DNA of 36,990 nt from NCBI GenBank assembly GCA_938023415.1, contig CALHEE010000008.1, positions 1-36,990 of the forward strand, written 5' to 3'. The position numbers were made by a program, and so were the translations under genes. Shown here piece by piece: positions 17,816 to 27,067 of this stretch. The stretch's first letter is position 1; each line of letters opens with the position of its first letter. This stretch comes from Minisyncoccota bacterium (GTDB taxonomy: Bacteria > Patescibacteriota > Minisyncoccia > Minisyncoccales > GBS-2). The notes under the pieces were generated by a model. The model searched no databases. It had not been told where the DNA came from and was given only the letters and a program-made list of their open reading frames with translations.

Positions 17816-19360
17816 ATGAAATCAGATTATCTTAACCTCTCTTCCCCTGAAGACTTAATCAATAAAAAAGAAAAAATTTTTTACCGAATCCTGGAAATTC
17901 TTCCAGGATTTTTATCATGGCTTACTCTTTTGAGTTTTTTTGTTTTATCTTGGTCCGCCCCAAAAGTGGTGGCTGTTTTTATTATCATTTTCGATCTCTA
18001 TTGGTTAATGAGGGTGGCTTATTTGTCCGTTCACCAAATTGCTTGTTTTTTGCAAATGAGAAAACACTTAAAGATTGATTGGCTGGAAAAGCTTAAAAAT
18101 TTAAATAGTCTTTCCAAGAAAAATTGGCAAGAGATTTACCATTTAATCGTTTTGCCAATGGCCAACGAAGACTTAGAAATCGTAAAGAGTAGCCTTGAGG
18201 CTCTTTTAGAATGCAATTATCCAAAAGAGAAAATGATGGTTGTGCTGGCCATTGAAGAAAGAATAGGTAAAAAAGCTCAAGAGATAGCCAAAATAATTGA
18301 AAAAGAGTTCGGAAAAAAATTTTTCAAATTTTTCATCACGCGCCATCCAAAAGATATTAAAGGAGAAGTAAAAGGCCGTGGCTCAAATGTTGCCTGGGCA
18401 ATAAAAGAGGTAAAAAAGAAACTACCTAAGGAAATCCCCCTCGACAAAGTCATCGTTTCCATTTTTGATATTGACACCAGACCGTTTCCCCAATATTTTG
18501 CCGTGCTCACTTATTATTATCTGACAACAAAAAACAATTTGAGAGCAAGCTATCAGCCGATTCCTGTCTACAACAATAACATCTGGGAAGCTCCGGTTTT
18601 TTCTCGAATTGTCGCCACCTCCAATACCTTCTGGCAGATGATGCAACAGGAAAGAAAAGAACAATTGGTAACTTATTCTTCTCACTCCATGCCCTTGAAA
18701 ACTTTATTAGAAGTGGGCTATCCTGCGAATGTCGTTTCTGACGATTCGCGCATTTTTTGGAAGGCCTATCTTTTTTACAATGGCAAATATCAGGTCATTC
18801 CTCTATATTATCCAATTTCCATGGATGCAGTTTTGGCAAAAAATTTCTTCCAAACGGTGATCAATCAATACAAACAACAAAAGCGTTGGGCTTTTGGAGC
18901 AGAAAACATTCCTTACATTATCTTTGGCTTTTTTAAAAACAAAAAAATTCCATTTTTTGAGAAGGTGCGCCATACCTTCATTATTTTAGAAGGATTTTGG
19001 TCTTGGGCGACAGCTGCCCTTTTAATTTTCTTTTTGGGTTGGCTACCTTTATTGTTAGGAGGTGAAAAATTCAATTTTACCCTTCTTTCTTATAATTTAC
19101 CCAGGTTAACTTCCAATCTGATGGCACTGGCCATGCATGGGATGATGATCGCTGCCCTTATTTCTCTTTTACTTTTGCCCCCTCGACCAAAAAATTATTC
19201 AAAATTAAAAACCTTCTCTATCTTCTTTCAATGGCTTCTTTTACCGCTTACTTTAATTTTCTTTGGGGCTCTCCCTGCTTTAGATGCTCAAACAAGATTA
19301 ATGTTGGGTAAAAGATTGGAGTTTTGGGTGACGGAGAAAAAGAGAAAATTGAAAGATTAA
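17816..19360 (+). CDS. Membrane glycosyltransferase family 2 protein
   Basis: FDIDTRPFPQYF, VSDDSRIFW, QQKRWAFG (Q..RW) motifs and C-terminal TMs. Confidence 0.85.
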   Translation: MKSDYLNLSSPEDLINKKEKIFYRILEILPGFLSWLTLLSFFVLSWSAPKVVAVFIIIFDLYWLMRVAYLSVHQIACFLQMRKHLKIDWLEKLKNLNSLSKKNWQEIYHLIVLPMANEDLEIVKSSLEALLECNYPKEKMMVVLAIEERIGKKAQEIAKIIEKEFGKKFFKFFITRHPKDIKGEVKGRGSNVAWAIKEVKKKLPKEIPLDKVIVSIFDIDTRPFPQYFAVLTYYYLTTKNNLRASYQPIPVYNNNIWEAPVFSRIVATSNTFWQMMQQERKEQLVTYSSHSMPLKTLLEVGYPANVVSDDSRIFWKAYLFYNGKYQVIPLYYPISMDAVLAKNFFQTVINQYKQQKRWAFGAENIPYIIFGFFKNKKIPFFEKVRHTFIILEGFWSWATAALLIFFLGWLPLLLGGEKFNFTLLSYNLPRLTSNLMALAMHGMMIAALISLLLLPPRPKNYSKLKTFSIFFQWLLLPLTLIFFGALPALDAQTRLMLGKRLEFWVTEKKRKLKD

Positions 19361-19363
19361 TTT

Positions 19364-21478
19364 TTACTCCAGATGGACTCTCTTTTTAAATTCAGCCAAT
19401 TTTTTTCTTAAAAGGGGGTATTTTTTTAACTCTGGATCTTTTTCTAAAATCTCCTTGGCTGAATTTCTCGCCTTCTCTACAAGAGAAACATCTTTCAAAG
19501 ACTCCATGGCAATGTCTGGGAGGCCCCATTGTTTTGCCCCAAAAATTTCTCCAGGTCCTCTCATTTCTAAATCTTTCTCAGCTAATTCAAAACCATTTTC
19601 GCAAGTTAAAAGAGCTTCTAGCCTTTGACGAGTTTTCTTTGAAGAAGATTCCGTAAAAAGAAAACAAAAGGATTGTTTTTCTCCTCTCCCTACTCTCCCC
19701 CGAAATTGATGAAGCTGGGCTAAGCCAAATCTCTCTGCCCCCTCAATCATGATAATAGTAGCGTTGGGAATATCAATGCCCACCTCTACCACCGAAGTAG
19801 AGACTAAAATATCGATTTTTTTTTCCTTGAAATCTTTCATTATTTTTTCTTTTTCTTTTGCCTTCATCCGGCCGTGAAGCATAGCCACTTTCAAATCAGG
19901 AAAGATCACTTTTGAAAGTTTCTCATATTCTTCTTTTACTGCTTTCACTTCAGACAAGTTTAAATTTTCATTTTCTCTTTTCTCAATTCGGGGACAAATG
20001 ACAAAAACCTGGTTTTTCGCCTTCACTTGCTCTCTAATAAAATCGTAGGCCAGTTTTCTTTTTTCAGGGGGAATAATTTTCGTCACCACCTTCTTTCTGC
20101 CTTTTGGTAATTGATCAAGGAGAGAGAGGTCAAGGTCGCCATAAAGAGCAAGAGCAAGGGTCCGAGGGATGGGAGTAGCGGTCATTGAAAGAAGATGGGG
20201 AAGAAAAGGCTGTTCTTGTCTCTTCACTAATCTTGCCCGCTGTTCCACTCCAAAGCGATGTTGCTCGTCTAAAATCACTAAGGCTAAATTTTTAAATTCC
20301 ACTTCTTTTTGAATGAGGGCATGGGTACCAATCAAAAAATCAATTTCTCCATTTTTGATTTTCTGTAAAAATTTTTTTCTTGAAATTTGAGAAATCTTTT
20401 GTTCACCAAAAACCAAACTTTCTTCTCTTGTTAAAAGGCCAATTTTTACTTGGAAATTTCTTAAAAAATAAGAACTGGTCTTAAAATGTTGCCTGGCTAA
20501 GATTTCGGTAGGTGCCATCAGGGCAATTTGATAACCTGCCCTAGCCACATTCAAAGCAGCAATGAGGGCGACGATAGTTTTCCCTGAACCAACATCTCCC
20601 TCTAATAAGCGGTTCATTGGTCTTGGTTTTTCTAAATCCTTTAAAATTTGAAAGAGAGATCTTTTTTGGGCCAAGGTCAACTCAAAAGGTAAGGAGTTAA
20701 TAAAGTTTTTTACCAATTCTAAATTGAGAGGAATGGAAACTGCCCTTTCTCTTTTCAGGGCCAGTCTTTCTCTTAAAATATAAAGCTGAAGCAAAAACAA
20801 TTCTTCGAAAGAAAATCTTTCTTTTGCTTTTTGAGCAGAATTTAAAGAATCTGGAAAATGAACCTGCCAAAGAGCCTCTTTAAGAGGAAAGAGGTTGAAT
20901 TTCTTGATGATCTCTCCAGGGATAAAATCTCTGAGCTTATTTTCGATTTTAATTAAAATTTTCTGGATGATTTTTCTTAACCAACGGGAAGAAAGTCTTT
21001 CTGTCTCTGGATAAATTGCCACTAACCTTCCGGTGTGGATGAGATTGGAAGTATCAAGTTCAGAATGAGAAATTTTTTCGTAAGCAGGATTGGACAAATA
21101 TAAGCCGTATTCATCGAAAGTCACCTTTCCCGACAAAGAGATGAAATTTCCTTTTTTTAAAACATTCACCAAATAAGGTTGATTGAACCAAACTATTTTT
21201 ATTGACCCGGAATTATCTGCCACTATTGCTTGAGTTAAAATCATTTTCTTTTTCCAGGTTTGAGTATTTGTGATTTCTAGAATCTTTCCCTGAAGGCTCA
21301 CTTTTTCTCCCACTTTTACTTGAGCAATCTTTTTTAAATTGGAAAAATCCTCATAACGATGAGGAAAATGATAAAGAAGATCGCGGACGGTTTTAATGCC
21401 CAACTTTTTTAATCTCTTCTGATAGATAGGTCCTATTTTGGGAATTTCTTTAATGGGGGTAGAGAGTTCAATTTTCAT
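19364..21478 (-). CDS. recG: ATP-dependent DNA helicase RecG
   Basis: Wedge domain; LLEGDVGSGKT, DEQHRFGVEQR, SMTATPIPRTL, QFRGRVGRG motifs. Confidence 0.96.
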   Translation of the reverse strand: MKIELSTPIKEIPKIGPIYQKRLKKLGIKTVRDLLYHFPHRYEDFSNLKKIAQVKVGEKVSLQGKILEITNTQTWKKKMILTQAIVADNSGSIKIVWFNQPYLVNVLKKGNFISLSGKVTFDEYGLYLSNPAYEKISHSELDTSNLIHTGRLVAIYPETERLSSRWLRKIIQKILIKIENKLRDFIPGEIIKKFNLFPLKEALWQVHFPDSLNSAQKAKERFSFEELFLLQLYILRERLALKRERAVSIPLNLELVKNFINSLPFELTLAQKRSLFQILKDLEKPRPMNRLLEGDVGSGKTIVALIAALNVARAGYQIALMAPTEILARQHFKTSSYFLRNFQVKIGLLTREESLVFGEQKISQISRKKFLQKIKNGEIDFLIGTHALIQKEVEFKNLALVILDEQHRFGVEQRARLVKRQEQPFLPHLLSMTATPIPRTLALALYGDLDLSLLDQLPKGRKKVVTKIIPPEKRKLAYDFIREQVKAKNQVFVICPRIEKRENENLNLSEVKAVKEEYEKLSKVIFPDLKVAMLHGRMKAKEKEKIMKDFKEKKIDILVSTSVVEVGIDIPNATIIMIEGAERFGLAQLHQFRGRVGRGEKQSFCFLFTESSSKKTRQRLEALLTCENGFELAEKDLEMRGPGEIFGAKQWGLPDIAMESLKDVSLVEKARNSAKEILEKDPELKKYPLLRKKLAEFKKRVHLE

Positions 21479-21479
21479 A

Positions 21480-21552
21480 TGCCCTCGGTAGGAATCGAAC
21501 CTACAATCTCAGGGTCCGCAACCCTGAATTTTATCCATTAAACTACGAGGGC
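21480..21552 (-). tRNA. tRNA-Arg (anticodon GCG)
   Basis: Acceptor GCCCTCG/CGAGGGC; anticodon stem-loop CAGGG-TTGCGGA-CCCTG; T arm GTAGG-TTCGATT-CCTAC. Confidence 0.9.
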
Positions 21553-21648
21553 AAGTCAATTTAACTGTATCATATTTTCTCAAAAAAACAATCTCTTTTA
21601 TGGAAAAGATTTGGAGAAAAATTAAAAAAATGATAAATTGAAGATAAA

Positions 21649-21740
21649 GGAGGAGTGTCCCGAACCAGGTAAGGGAGTGGCTTGCTAAGCCATCGGCAGC
21701 TTAAAAAACTGCCTTGTGGGTTCAAATCCCACCTCCTCCG
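21649..21740 (+). tRNA. tRNA-Ser (anticodon GCT)
   Basis: Acceptor GGAGGAG/CTCCTCC, anticodon loop TTGCTAA, long variable arm. Confidence 0.92.
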
Positions 21741-21761
21741 CCGGAGTTATTGTGAAAGAGC

Positions 21762-22451
21762 TTAAATTCTGTCACTACCTGCCTTAGCTTTAGCTACCAC
21801 CATTCCAATAATCTCTTTTGCTCCAGCTTCCTTTAAAATTTTGGCCGCCTCCTCCATGGTCGCGCCCGTAGTATATATGTCATCTACCAAAATGACTTTT
21901 TTTCCTCTAATTAATTTCTCGTTTTGAAAAAAGAAAGATCCTTTCACATTTTCTTTTCTTTCTCTTTCTGAAAGCTCCACTTGGGGAAGGCTTGATTTTT
22001 TCTTTAGTAAAACATTGTTTAAGACTGGTAAATTTAAAAATTCTCCCAAGTGTTTAGCTATTTCTTCTGCCTGATTAAAGCCCCGCCATTTTAATCTTTT
22101 TTTAGTTAAGGGGATGGGTATTAAAAGATAATCTTTTTTTTCCTTGAAAAATTCAGGGGGATTATCAATTAATTGAAGATGGTCTATAATGAGAGAAGAA
22201 GCGAGGGGGGCTAATTCTTTAAGAAAAGGAAAGTATTTAAATTTCTGAATTAATCTTTTTAAAAGAAAATTTTGATAATCAGTGGCAAAGTAAAGATCCT
22301 GAAGGTGTTTTGTCTTAAGAGGTTGATGGGAAGAGAAAATTTCAATCGTGGCACGACAATCTGGGCAAAGATAATCTCCCTCCCTCTGACAGCCAAGACA
22401 AAATTTTGGAAAGATCAAATCGAAAATAAAGCTTTTGATTTTTCCTTGCAT
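21762..22451 (-). CDS. ComF-family phosphoribosyltransferase
   Basis: CLGCQREGDYLCPDC zinc motif and VILVDDIYTTGATMEEAAKIL PRPP motif. Confidence 0.92.
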   Translation of the reverse strand: MQGKIKSFIFDLIFPKFCLGCQREGDYLCPDCRATIEIFSSHQPLKTKHLQDLYFATDYQNFLLKRLIQKFKYFPFLKELAPLASSLIIDHLQLIDNPPEFFKEKKDYLLIPIPLTKKRLKWRGFNQAEEIAKHLGEFLNLPVLNNVLLKKKSSLPQVELSERERKENVKGSFFFQNEKLIRGKKVILVDDIYTTGATMEEAAKILKEAGAKEIIGMVVAKAKAGSDRI

Positions 22452-22474
22452 GCTTTCGATGTTTAAACTATAAT
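22446..22474 (+). promoter_or_regulatory. Putative promoter of type IV pilus operon TTGCAT-17-TATAAT
   Basis: TTGCAT 22446-22451, TATAAT 22469-22474; ATG at 22508, no evident SD. Confidence 0.5.
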
Positions 22475-22507
22475 AATAAAAATCAGTAAAAATTTCCATT
22501 TTTTAAA

Positions 22508-23587
22508 ATGGCCTTAAAATTATTATCGAAAAGTTTTTTAGGGATAGACATTGGCACCTCCGCAATTAAAATAGTAGAACTCTCTTCTTTTGCCGGAAAA
22601 ATAAAATTAGAAAATTATCTGGAACTTCCCACTCAACCTTTTCACCAACGACAGGCTTTCGTTCCTGAAAAAAGCACTATTTATCTTCCAGCCAAAGAAA
22701 TTGCCGGGGCAATAAAAGAATCTTTGGAAGAGACAAAGATAAAAACGAAAAATTGTGTCATTGCCATTCCTGATTTTTTAACTTTTTTTACTATTTTTAA
22801 TTTGCCCATGATGTCAAAGGAGGAGTTACCAGAGGCAGTGAAAATTGAAGCAAGAAAATATATTCCCCTCCCAATAAAAGATGTGACCGTAGATTGGCAA
22901 CTTCTCGAGAAAAATGCTGATTTTCAAAAACAATTGACTATCCTCTGTGTTGCGGTACCCAATGAGATCATTGCTAAATGTCGGCAGATTGCCTCTTTAG
23001 CCAATCTCAAACTTTTAGTTTTAGAGGCAGAAATTTTTGGTCTCGTTCGTGCTCTCATTCAGAAAGAACAAAGGCCAATTGGCTTAATTGATATTGGAAC
23101 CAGGAGTACGACCTGCAGTGTGGTCGAGGATGAGAAGATAAGAATTTATCATAGTCTAAATTTTTCCGGAAGTATTTTAACAGAAAAAATTGCCCAACAA
23201 TTAGGCATTGATTGGGAATTGGCAGAAAAAGTCAGAAATTGCTGGGGCCTTACCAATTTTCCTTCTTATTGGTCAGAAGAGATGAAAAATTTTTTCAAAA
23301 AAATCTTCACCTCTTCTTTGGAACCTGTCCTCAAAGAGGCAGAGAAAATTTTCAACGATTATTATTTGAAAAGAAAAGCTGAAATTGTTAAAATTATTTT
23401 AGCAGGAGGAATTGGATTGGTCCCTGGACTATTGTCATTTTTTCAAAATTATTTTAAAAGGGAGGTAGAGATAGCAAATCCATTTTTAAACATCTCTTAC
23501 CCCCCCTTCCTTGAAGAAAAAATAAAAAAGCTTGGACCATCGCTTGCGGTAGCAGTAGGGGTGGCTTTGCGGGGTTTAACATCTTAA
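22508..23587 (+). CDS. pilM: Type IV pilus assembly protein PilM
   Basis: FLGIDIGTSAIKIVEL, actin-like fold motifs, position in operon. Confidence 0.92.
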   Translation: MALKLLSKSFLGIDIGTSAIKIVELSSFAGKIKLENYLELPTQPFHQRQAFVPEKSTIYLPAKEIAGAIKESLEETKIKTKNCVIAIPDFLTFFTIFNLPMMSKEELPEAVKIEARKYIPLPIKDVTVDWQLLEKNADFQKQLTILCVAVPNEIIAKCRQIASLANLKLLVLEAEIFGLVRALIQKEQRPIGLIDIGTRSTTCSVVEDEKIRIYHSLNFSGSILTEKIAQQLGIDWELAEKVRNCWGLTNFPSYWSEEMKNFFKKIFTSSLEPVLKEAEKIFNDYYLKRKAEIVKIILAGGIGLVPGLLSFFQNYFKREVEIANPFLNISYPPFLEEKIKKLGPSLAVAVGVALRGLTS

Positions 23588-23596
23588 ATTATAGTT

Positions 23597-24133
23597 ATGG
23601 TCGAAATAGTTCCAAAATCAAGCGAAAAAGAAAACGGCTCAACAGGTTTTCTATTTTTCTTTTCTCTCTTTTTTTTATTTGCTTCCATCATTGCCTATTT
23701 TGTTTTTCTTTCTCTTCAAAAAAAAGCAGAAGCTTCAATCCAAAATTTACAAGAAAGACTAGCTAAAGAAAAAACCGCTGAGATTGAAGCTTTAGAAAAA
23801 ACTCTTCAAGATTACGAAAAAAGGTTAAGAAATATTGAACCTCTTTTAAAAGAGCATGTCTTTACCTCAAAACTTTTTGCAGAGCTAGAAAAAAACACTC
23901 ATCCTCAGGTTTTCTTCTATCATTTTGATTTAGATTGTCCTAACTTAACCGTCACCCTCAAGGGAAAAAGTAAGGATTTTTTTAGTCTAGGTCAACAAAT
24001 TTTAATCTTAGAAAAAAATCCAAAAATTGCCAACCCAACCTTAGAACAACTCAGTTTAGATCAAGAGAAAATGGTCGATTTTGTTTTAAGGTTTCAATTT
24101 AGTCCTGATTTAATAAAAATTAATCTAAAATGA
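23597..24133 (+). CDS. PilN-like membrane protein of type IV pilus operon
   Basis: N-terminal TM, coiled coil, position between PilM and PilO. Confidence 0.6.
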   Translation: MVEIVPKSSEKENGSTGFLFFFSLFFLFASIIAYFVFLSLQKKAEASIQNLQERLAKEKTAEIEALEKTLQDYEKRLRNIEPLLKEHVFTSKLFAELEKNTHPQVFFYHFDLDCPNLTVTLKGKSKDFFSLGQQILILEKNPKIANPTLEQLSLDQEKMVDFVLRFQFSPDLIKINLK

Positions 24134-24645
24134 GAAATGAAACATTTTACGCTTTAACCTTCTCATTTTTGGCCATCTTGATCATTTTCTTTTGGGTTTT
24201 GCCCCAATATCAGAATATGATTAGTATCAAAAAAGTCCTGGCGGATTTTGAATCAGCTAAAAGAGAGCAGGAAAATTATTTTGAACAATTAAAAAAAACA
24301 GCCAGAGAGCTAGAAAGATACAAAGAAACACTCTCTAAGATTGAGTCTGCCCTTCCTAATAATCCTTCTTTGCCTCAATTTTTCAATTTTTTTCAAAAAC
24401 TTTCCTCCCAATCTGGATTTAATTTTACTCAAATAAGTTCTATTACTACTGACTCCCTTCCCCAAGAGGACTTAAAAATAACGAAAATTGAAATAATAGG
24501 AAGCGGTAATTATCTTGATTTTAAAAACTTTCTTTCTGGCTTGGAAACTTCCAGCAGATTAATTGAGGTGGAAAATATTTCTTTTTCTTCTGGGGAAAAA
24601 GAACCTTTTCAATTTAATCTTAAAGTAAGAATTTACAGCTATTAA
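24130..24645 (+). CDS. PilO-like type IV pilus assembly protein
   Basis: TM, coiled coil, IEIIGSGNYLDFKNFLSGLETSSRLIEVENISFS. Confidence 0.8.
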   Translation: MRNETFYALTFSFLAILIIFFWVLPQYQNMISIKKVLADFESAKREQENYFEQLKKTARELERYKETLSKIESALPNNPSLPQFFNFFQKLSSQSGFNFTQISSITTDSLPQEDLKITKIEIIGSGNYLDFKNFLSGLETSSRLIEVENISFSSGEKEPFQFNLKVRIYSY

Positions 24646-24649
24646 TTTT

Positions 24650-24973
24650 ATGGCCATTGTCTTTAAAGAAAAGCTTAAAACCCAACAATTTTTCCTATAT
24701 TTACTTTTCCTTTTGATTATCGGGGTTATTTTTCTCATTGGATGGCGACTTACAACCAAAAGAATCAGTCCTCAAGAGACGGCAATTCCCCAATTTGGAA
24801 AAAGAGTGAAAATAAATTTTGAAGTTTTGAAACATCCTCTTTTACAAATCCTCCAACCGATTGAAAAAATTCCTCCTTTGGAAACTGAATTAAACCGAGA
24901 AAATCCTTTTCTTCCTTATCCAACCTCTACTCCTCCCAAATTTCAACTGAAAGGTACTACCCCTTCTCAATAA
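24650..24973 (+). CDS. Small TM protein in type IV pilus operon (ENPF motif), unknown
   Basis: 107 aa, one TM, NRENPFLPYPT segment. Confidence 0.6.
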   Translation: MAIVFKEKLKTQQFFLYLLFLLIIGVIFLIGWRLTTKRISPQETAIPQFGKRVKINFEVLKHPLLQILQPIEKIPPLETELNRENPFLPYPTSTPPKFQLKGTTPSQ

Positions 24974-24982
24974 TTTATTAGC

Positions 24983-26701
24983 ATGGCCTTGATAGAACAA
25001 CTCATTCAAAGAGGAATTCTCAAGAAAAATGAAGGGCTCTCTTTAATGGAAGAGGTAAGTAAAAGTGGTAAAAAAGAGGAAGAAATAATCTTAGAAAAAG
25101 AAATCTTATCAGAAGAAAAACTTTTTGAAATCAAATCAGAACTTTTAAAAATTCCCTTAAAGAAAATAAGAGAAGAAGAAGTCTCAACTGAGGTTTTAAA
25201 AGAAATCCCTGAGGAAACGGCAAAATACTACCAACTAGTGCCCTTAGAAAAGAGGGGGCAAACTTTAGAAATAGGAATGGTTTTTCCTGAAGATTTGGAT
25301 GCTCGGGAAGCTTTAAATTTTTTGTCTCGAATTAAAAATCTTGATTACCAGATTTTTCTCATTACTCCAAGCACTTTCAAAAAAATCTTGGCAAGATACC
25401 ATACCCCAAAAAGGGAAGTAGAAAATGTCTTGTCAGAGTTAGAAGAAGTATTCAGAGGGGAAAAAATTTCTGCTTTAGCAGAAGTAGAAAGGGCGGTCGA
25501 AGAAGAAGCTCCTATTTCTAAGATCGTGGGGGTGATTTTAAAATATGGGGTTGAAGGAGAAGCTTCCGATATTCACATTGAACCATTGAGAGATAAACTC
25601 AGAGTTCGTTTTAGAAGGCTGGGAAGGCTATACACTTCATTTTTTTTACCCCTAAAAATTTTACCTGCAATCGTTGCCAGAATTAAAATTCTTTCTAATC
25701 TCAGAATTGATGAAACAAGAATTCCTCAAGATGGTAGATTTTCTCTTAAATTAGAAGGAAGAGAAATAGATTTTCGCGTTTCTACTTTTCCCACTTCAGG
25801 AGGTGAAAAAGTAGCCATTAGAATTTTAGATCCAAGAGTGGGATTAAAAAAATTTGAAGATTTGGGTCTTTCTGGAAGAAATTTTGAGGTTGTGACTAGG
25901 GCAATCCAAAAGCCTTATGGAATGATTTTGGCCACCGGCCCTACAGGTTCTGGTAAAACTACCACTCTCTATGCCATTTTACAGCTTCTCAACAAAGAAC
26001 AAGTAAATGTGGTCACTTTGGAAGATCCGGTAGAATATTATATCGAAGGCCTCAATCAATCTCAGATAAGGCCGGAAATCAATTATGATTTTGCCCGAGG
26101 TTTGAGACATGTGTTAAGGCAAGATCCAGATGTCATTATGGTTGGGGAAATTAGAGATCAAGAAACAGCTAGCTTAGCGATTCACGCTGCCCTCACTGGA
26201 CACTTAGTACTCTCTACCTTACATACTAACAATGCCTTAGGGGTCATTCCGCGATTACTCGATTTAGGAGTCCAACCTTTTCTAATTCCCCCTACTTTAA
26301 ACATTGCCTTGGCCCAGAGATTAGTCAGGAGGTTGTGTGATAAATGTAAAAAGGAGATTGAACCAGAAGAAGAAATTAAAGAAATGATCCTGAAAGAAAT
26401 CGAAAATCTCCCCCCCGAAGCAAGATCAGAAATTCCAGAAACCATTTCCATCTGGAAACCGGTGGGGTGTCCAGATTGTCATGGAGAAGGATTTAGTGGT
26501 CGAATTGCTCTTTTTGAGGTTTTGGAAATGACCCCCCAATTAGGAAAAATCATTTTAAGAGAACCAAGCGAATCAGCCATTTTCCAAGAAGCAAGACGGC
26601 AAGGAATGATTACTATGAAACAAGATGGAATAATCAAGGTTTTAAAAGGAATTACCACCTTAGAAGAGGTCTTTAGGGTAACAATCCAAACAGAAGAATG
26701 A
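24983..26701 (+). CDS. pilB: Type IV pilus assembly ATPase PilB / GspE family
   Basis: GPTGSGKTTTLYA, RQDPDVIMVGEIRDQETA, LSTLHTNNA, zinc CxxC motifs. Confidence 0.95.
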   Translation: MALIEQLIQRGILKKNEGLSLMEEVSKSGKKEEEIILEKEILSEEKLFEIKSELLKIPLKKIREEEVSTEVLKEIPEETAKYYQLVPLEKRGQTLEIGMVFPEDLDAREALNFLSRIKNLDYQIFLITPSTFKKILARYHTPKREVENVLSELEEVFRGEKISALAEVERAVEEEAPISKIVGVILKYGVEGEASDIHIEPLRDKLRVRFRRLGRLYTSFFLPLKILPAIVARIKILSNLRIDETRIPQDGRFSLKLEGREIDFRVSTFPTSGGEKVAIRILDPRVGLKKFEDLGLSGRNFEVVTRAIQKPYGMILATGPTGSGKTTTLYAILQLLNKEQVNVVTLEDPVEYYIEGLNQSQIRPEINYDFARGLRHVLRQDPDVIMVGEIRDQETASLAIHAALTGHLVLSTLHTNNALGVIPRLLDLGVQPFLIPPTLNIALAQRLVRRLCDKCKKEIEPEEEIKEMILKEIENLPPEARSEIPETISIWKPVGCPDCHGEGFSGRIALFEVLEMTPQLGKIILREPSESAIFQEARRQGMITMKQDGIIKVLKGITTLEEVFRVTIQTEE

Positions 26702-27066
26702 AAAAAAGAATTTTATTAGTCGAAGATGACCCCTTTTTAATTGATATTTACACTACCAAATTAAAAGAAGAGGGTTTTTTAATCGATGTTGCCACTACTG
26801 GTGAAGAGTGTTTAAAAAAAATAAAAGAAGAAAAATTCAATCTTTTGATTTTAGATATTGTTTTGCCAGAAATTGATGGTTGGGAAATTTTAGAAAGATT
26901 GAAGAAAGAAAAAGAGGATCAAGATTTAAAAGTCTTAATTCTCTCTAACCTTGGCCAAAAAGAAGAGATAGAAAGAGGATTAAGTTTAGGAGCAAATAAA
27001 TACTTGGTCAAGGCCCACCATACTCCCTCGGAAATAGTAGAAAAAATAAAAGAAATGTTAAAATAA
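26698..27066 (+). CDS. CheY-like single-domain response regulator
   Basis: ILLVEDDPFL, LLILDIVLPEIDGWE, ILSNLG, NKYLVK. Confidence 0.93.
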   Translation: MKKRILLVEDDPFLIDIYTTKLKEEGFLIDVATTGEECLKKIKEEKFNLLILDIVLPEIDGWEILERLKKEKEDQDLKVLILSNLGQKEEIERGLSLGANKYLVKAHHTPSEIVEKIKEMLK

Positions 27067-27067
27067 G

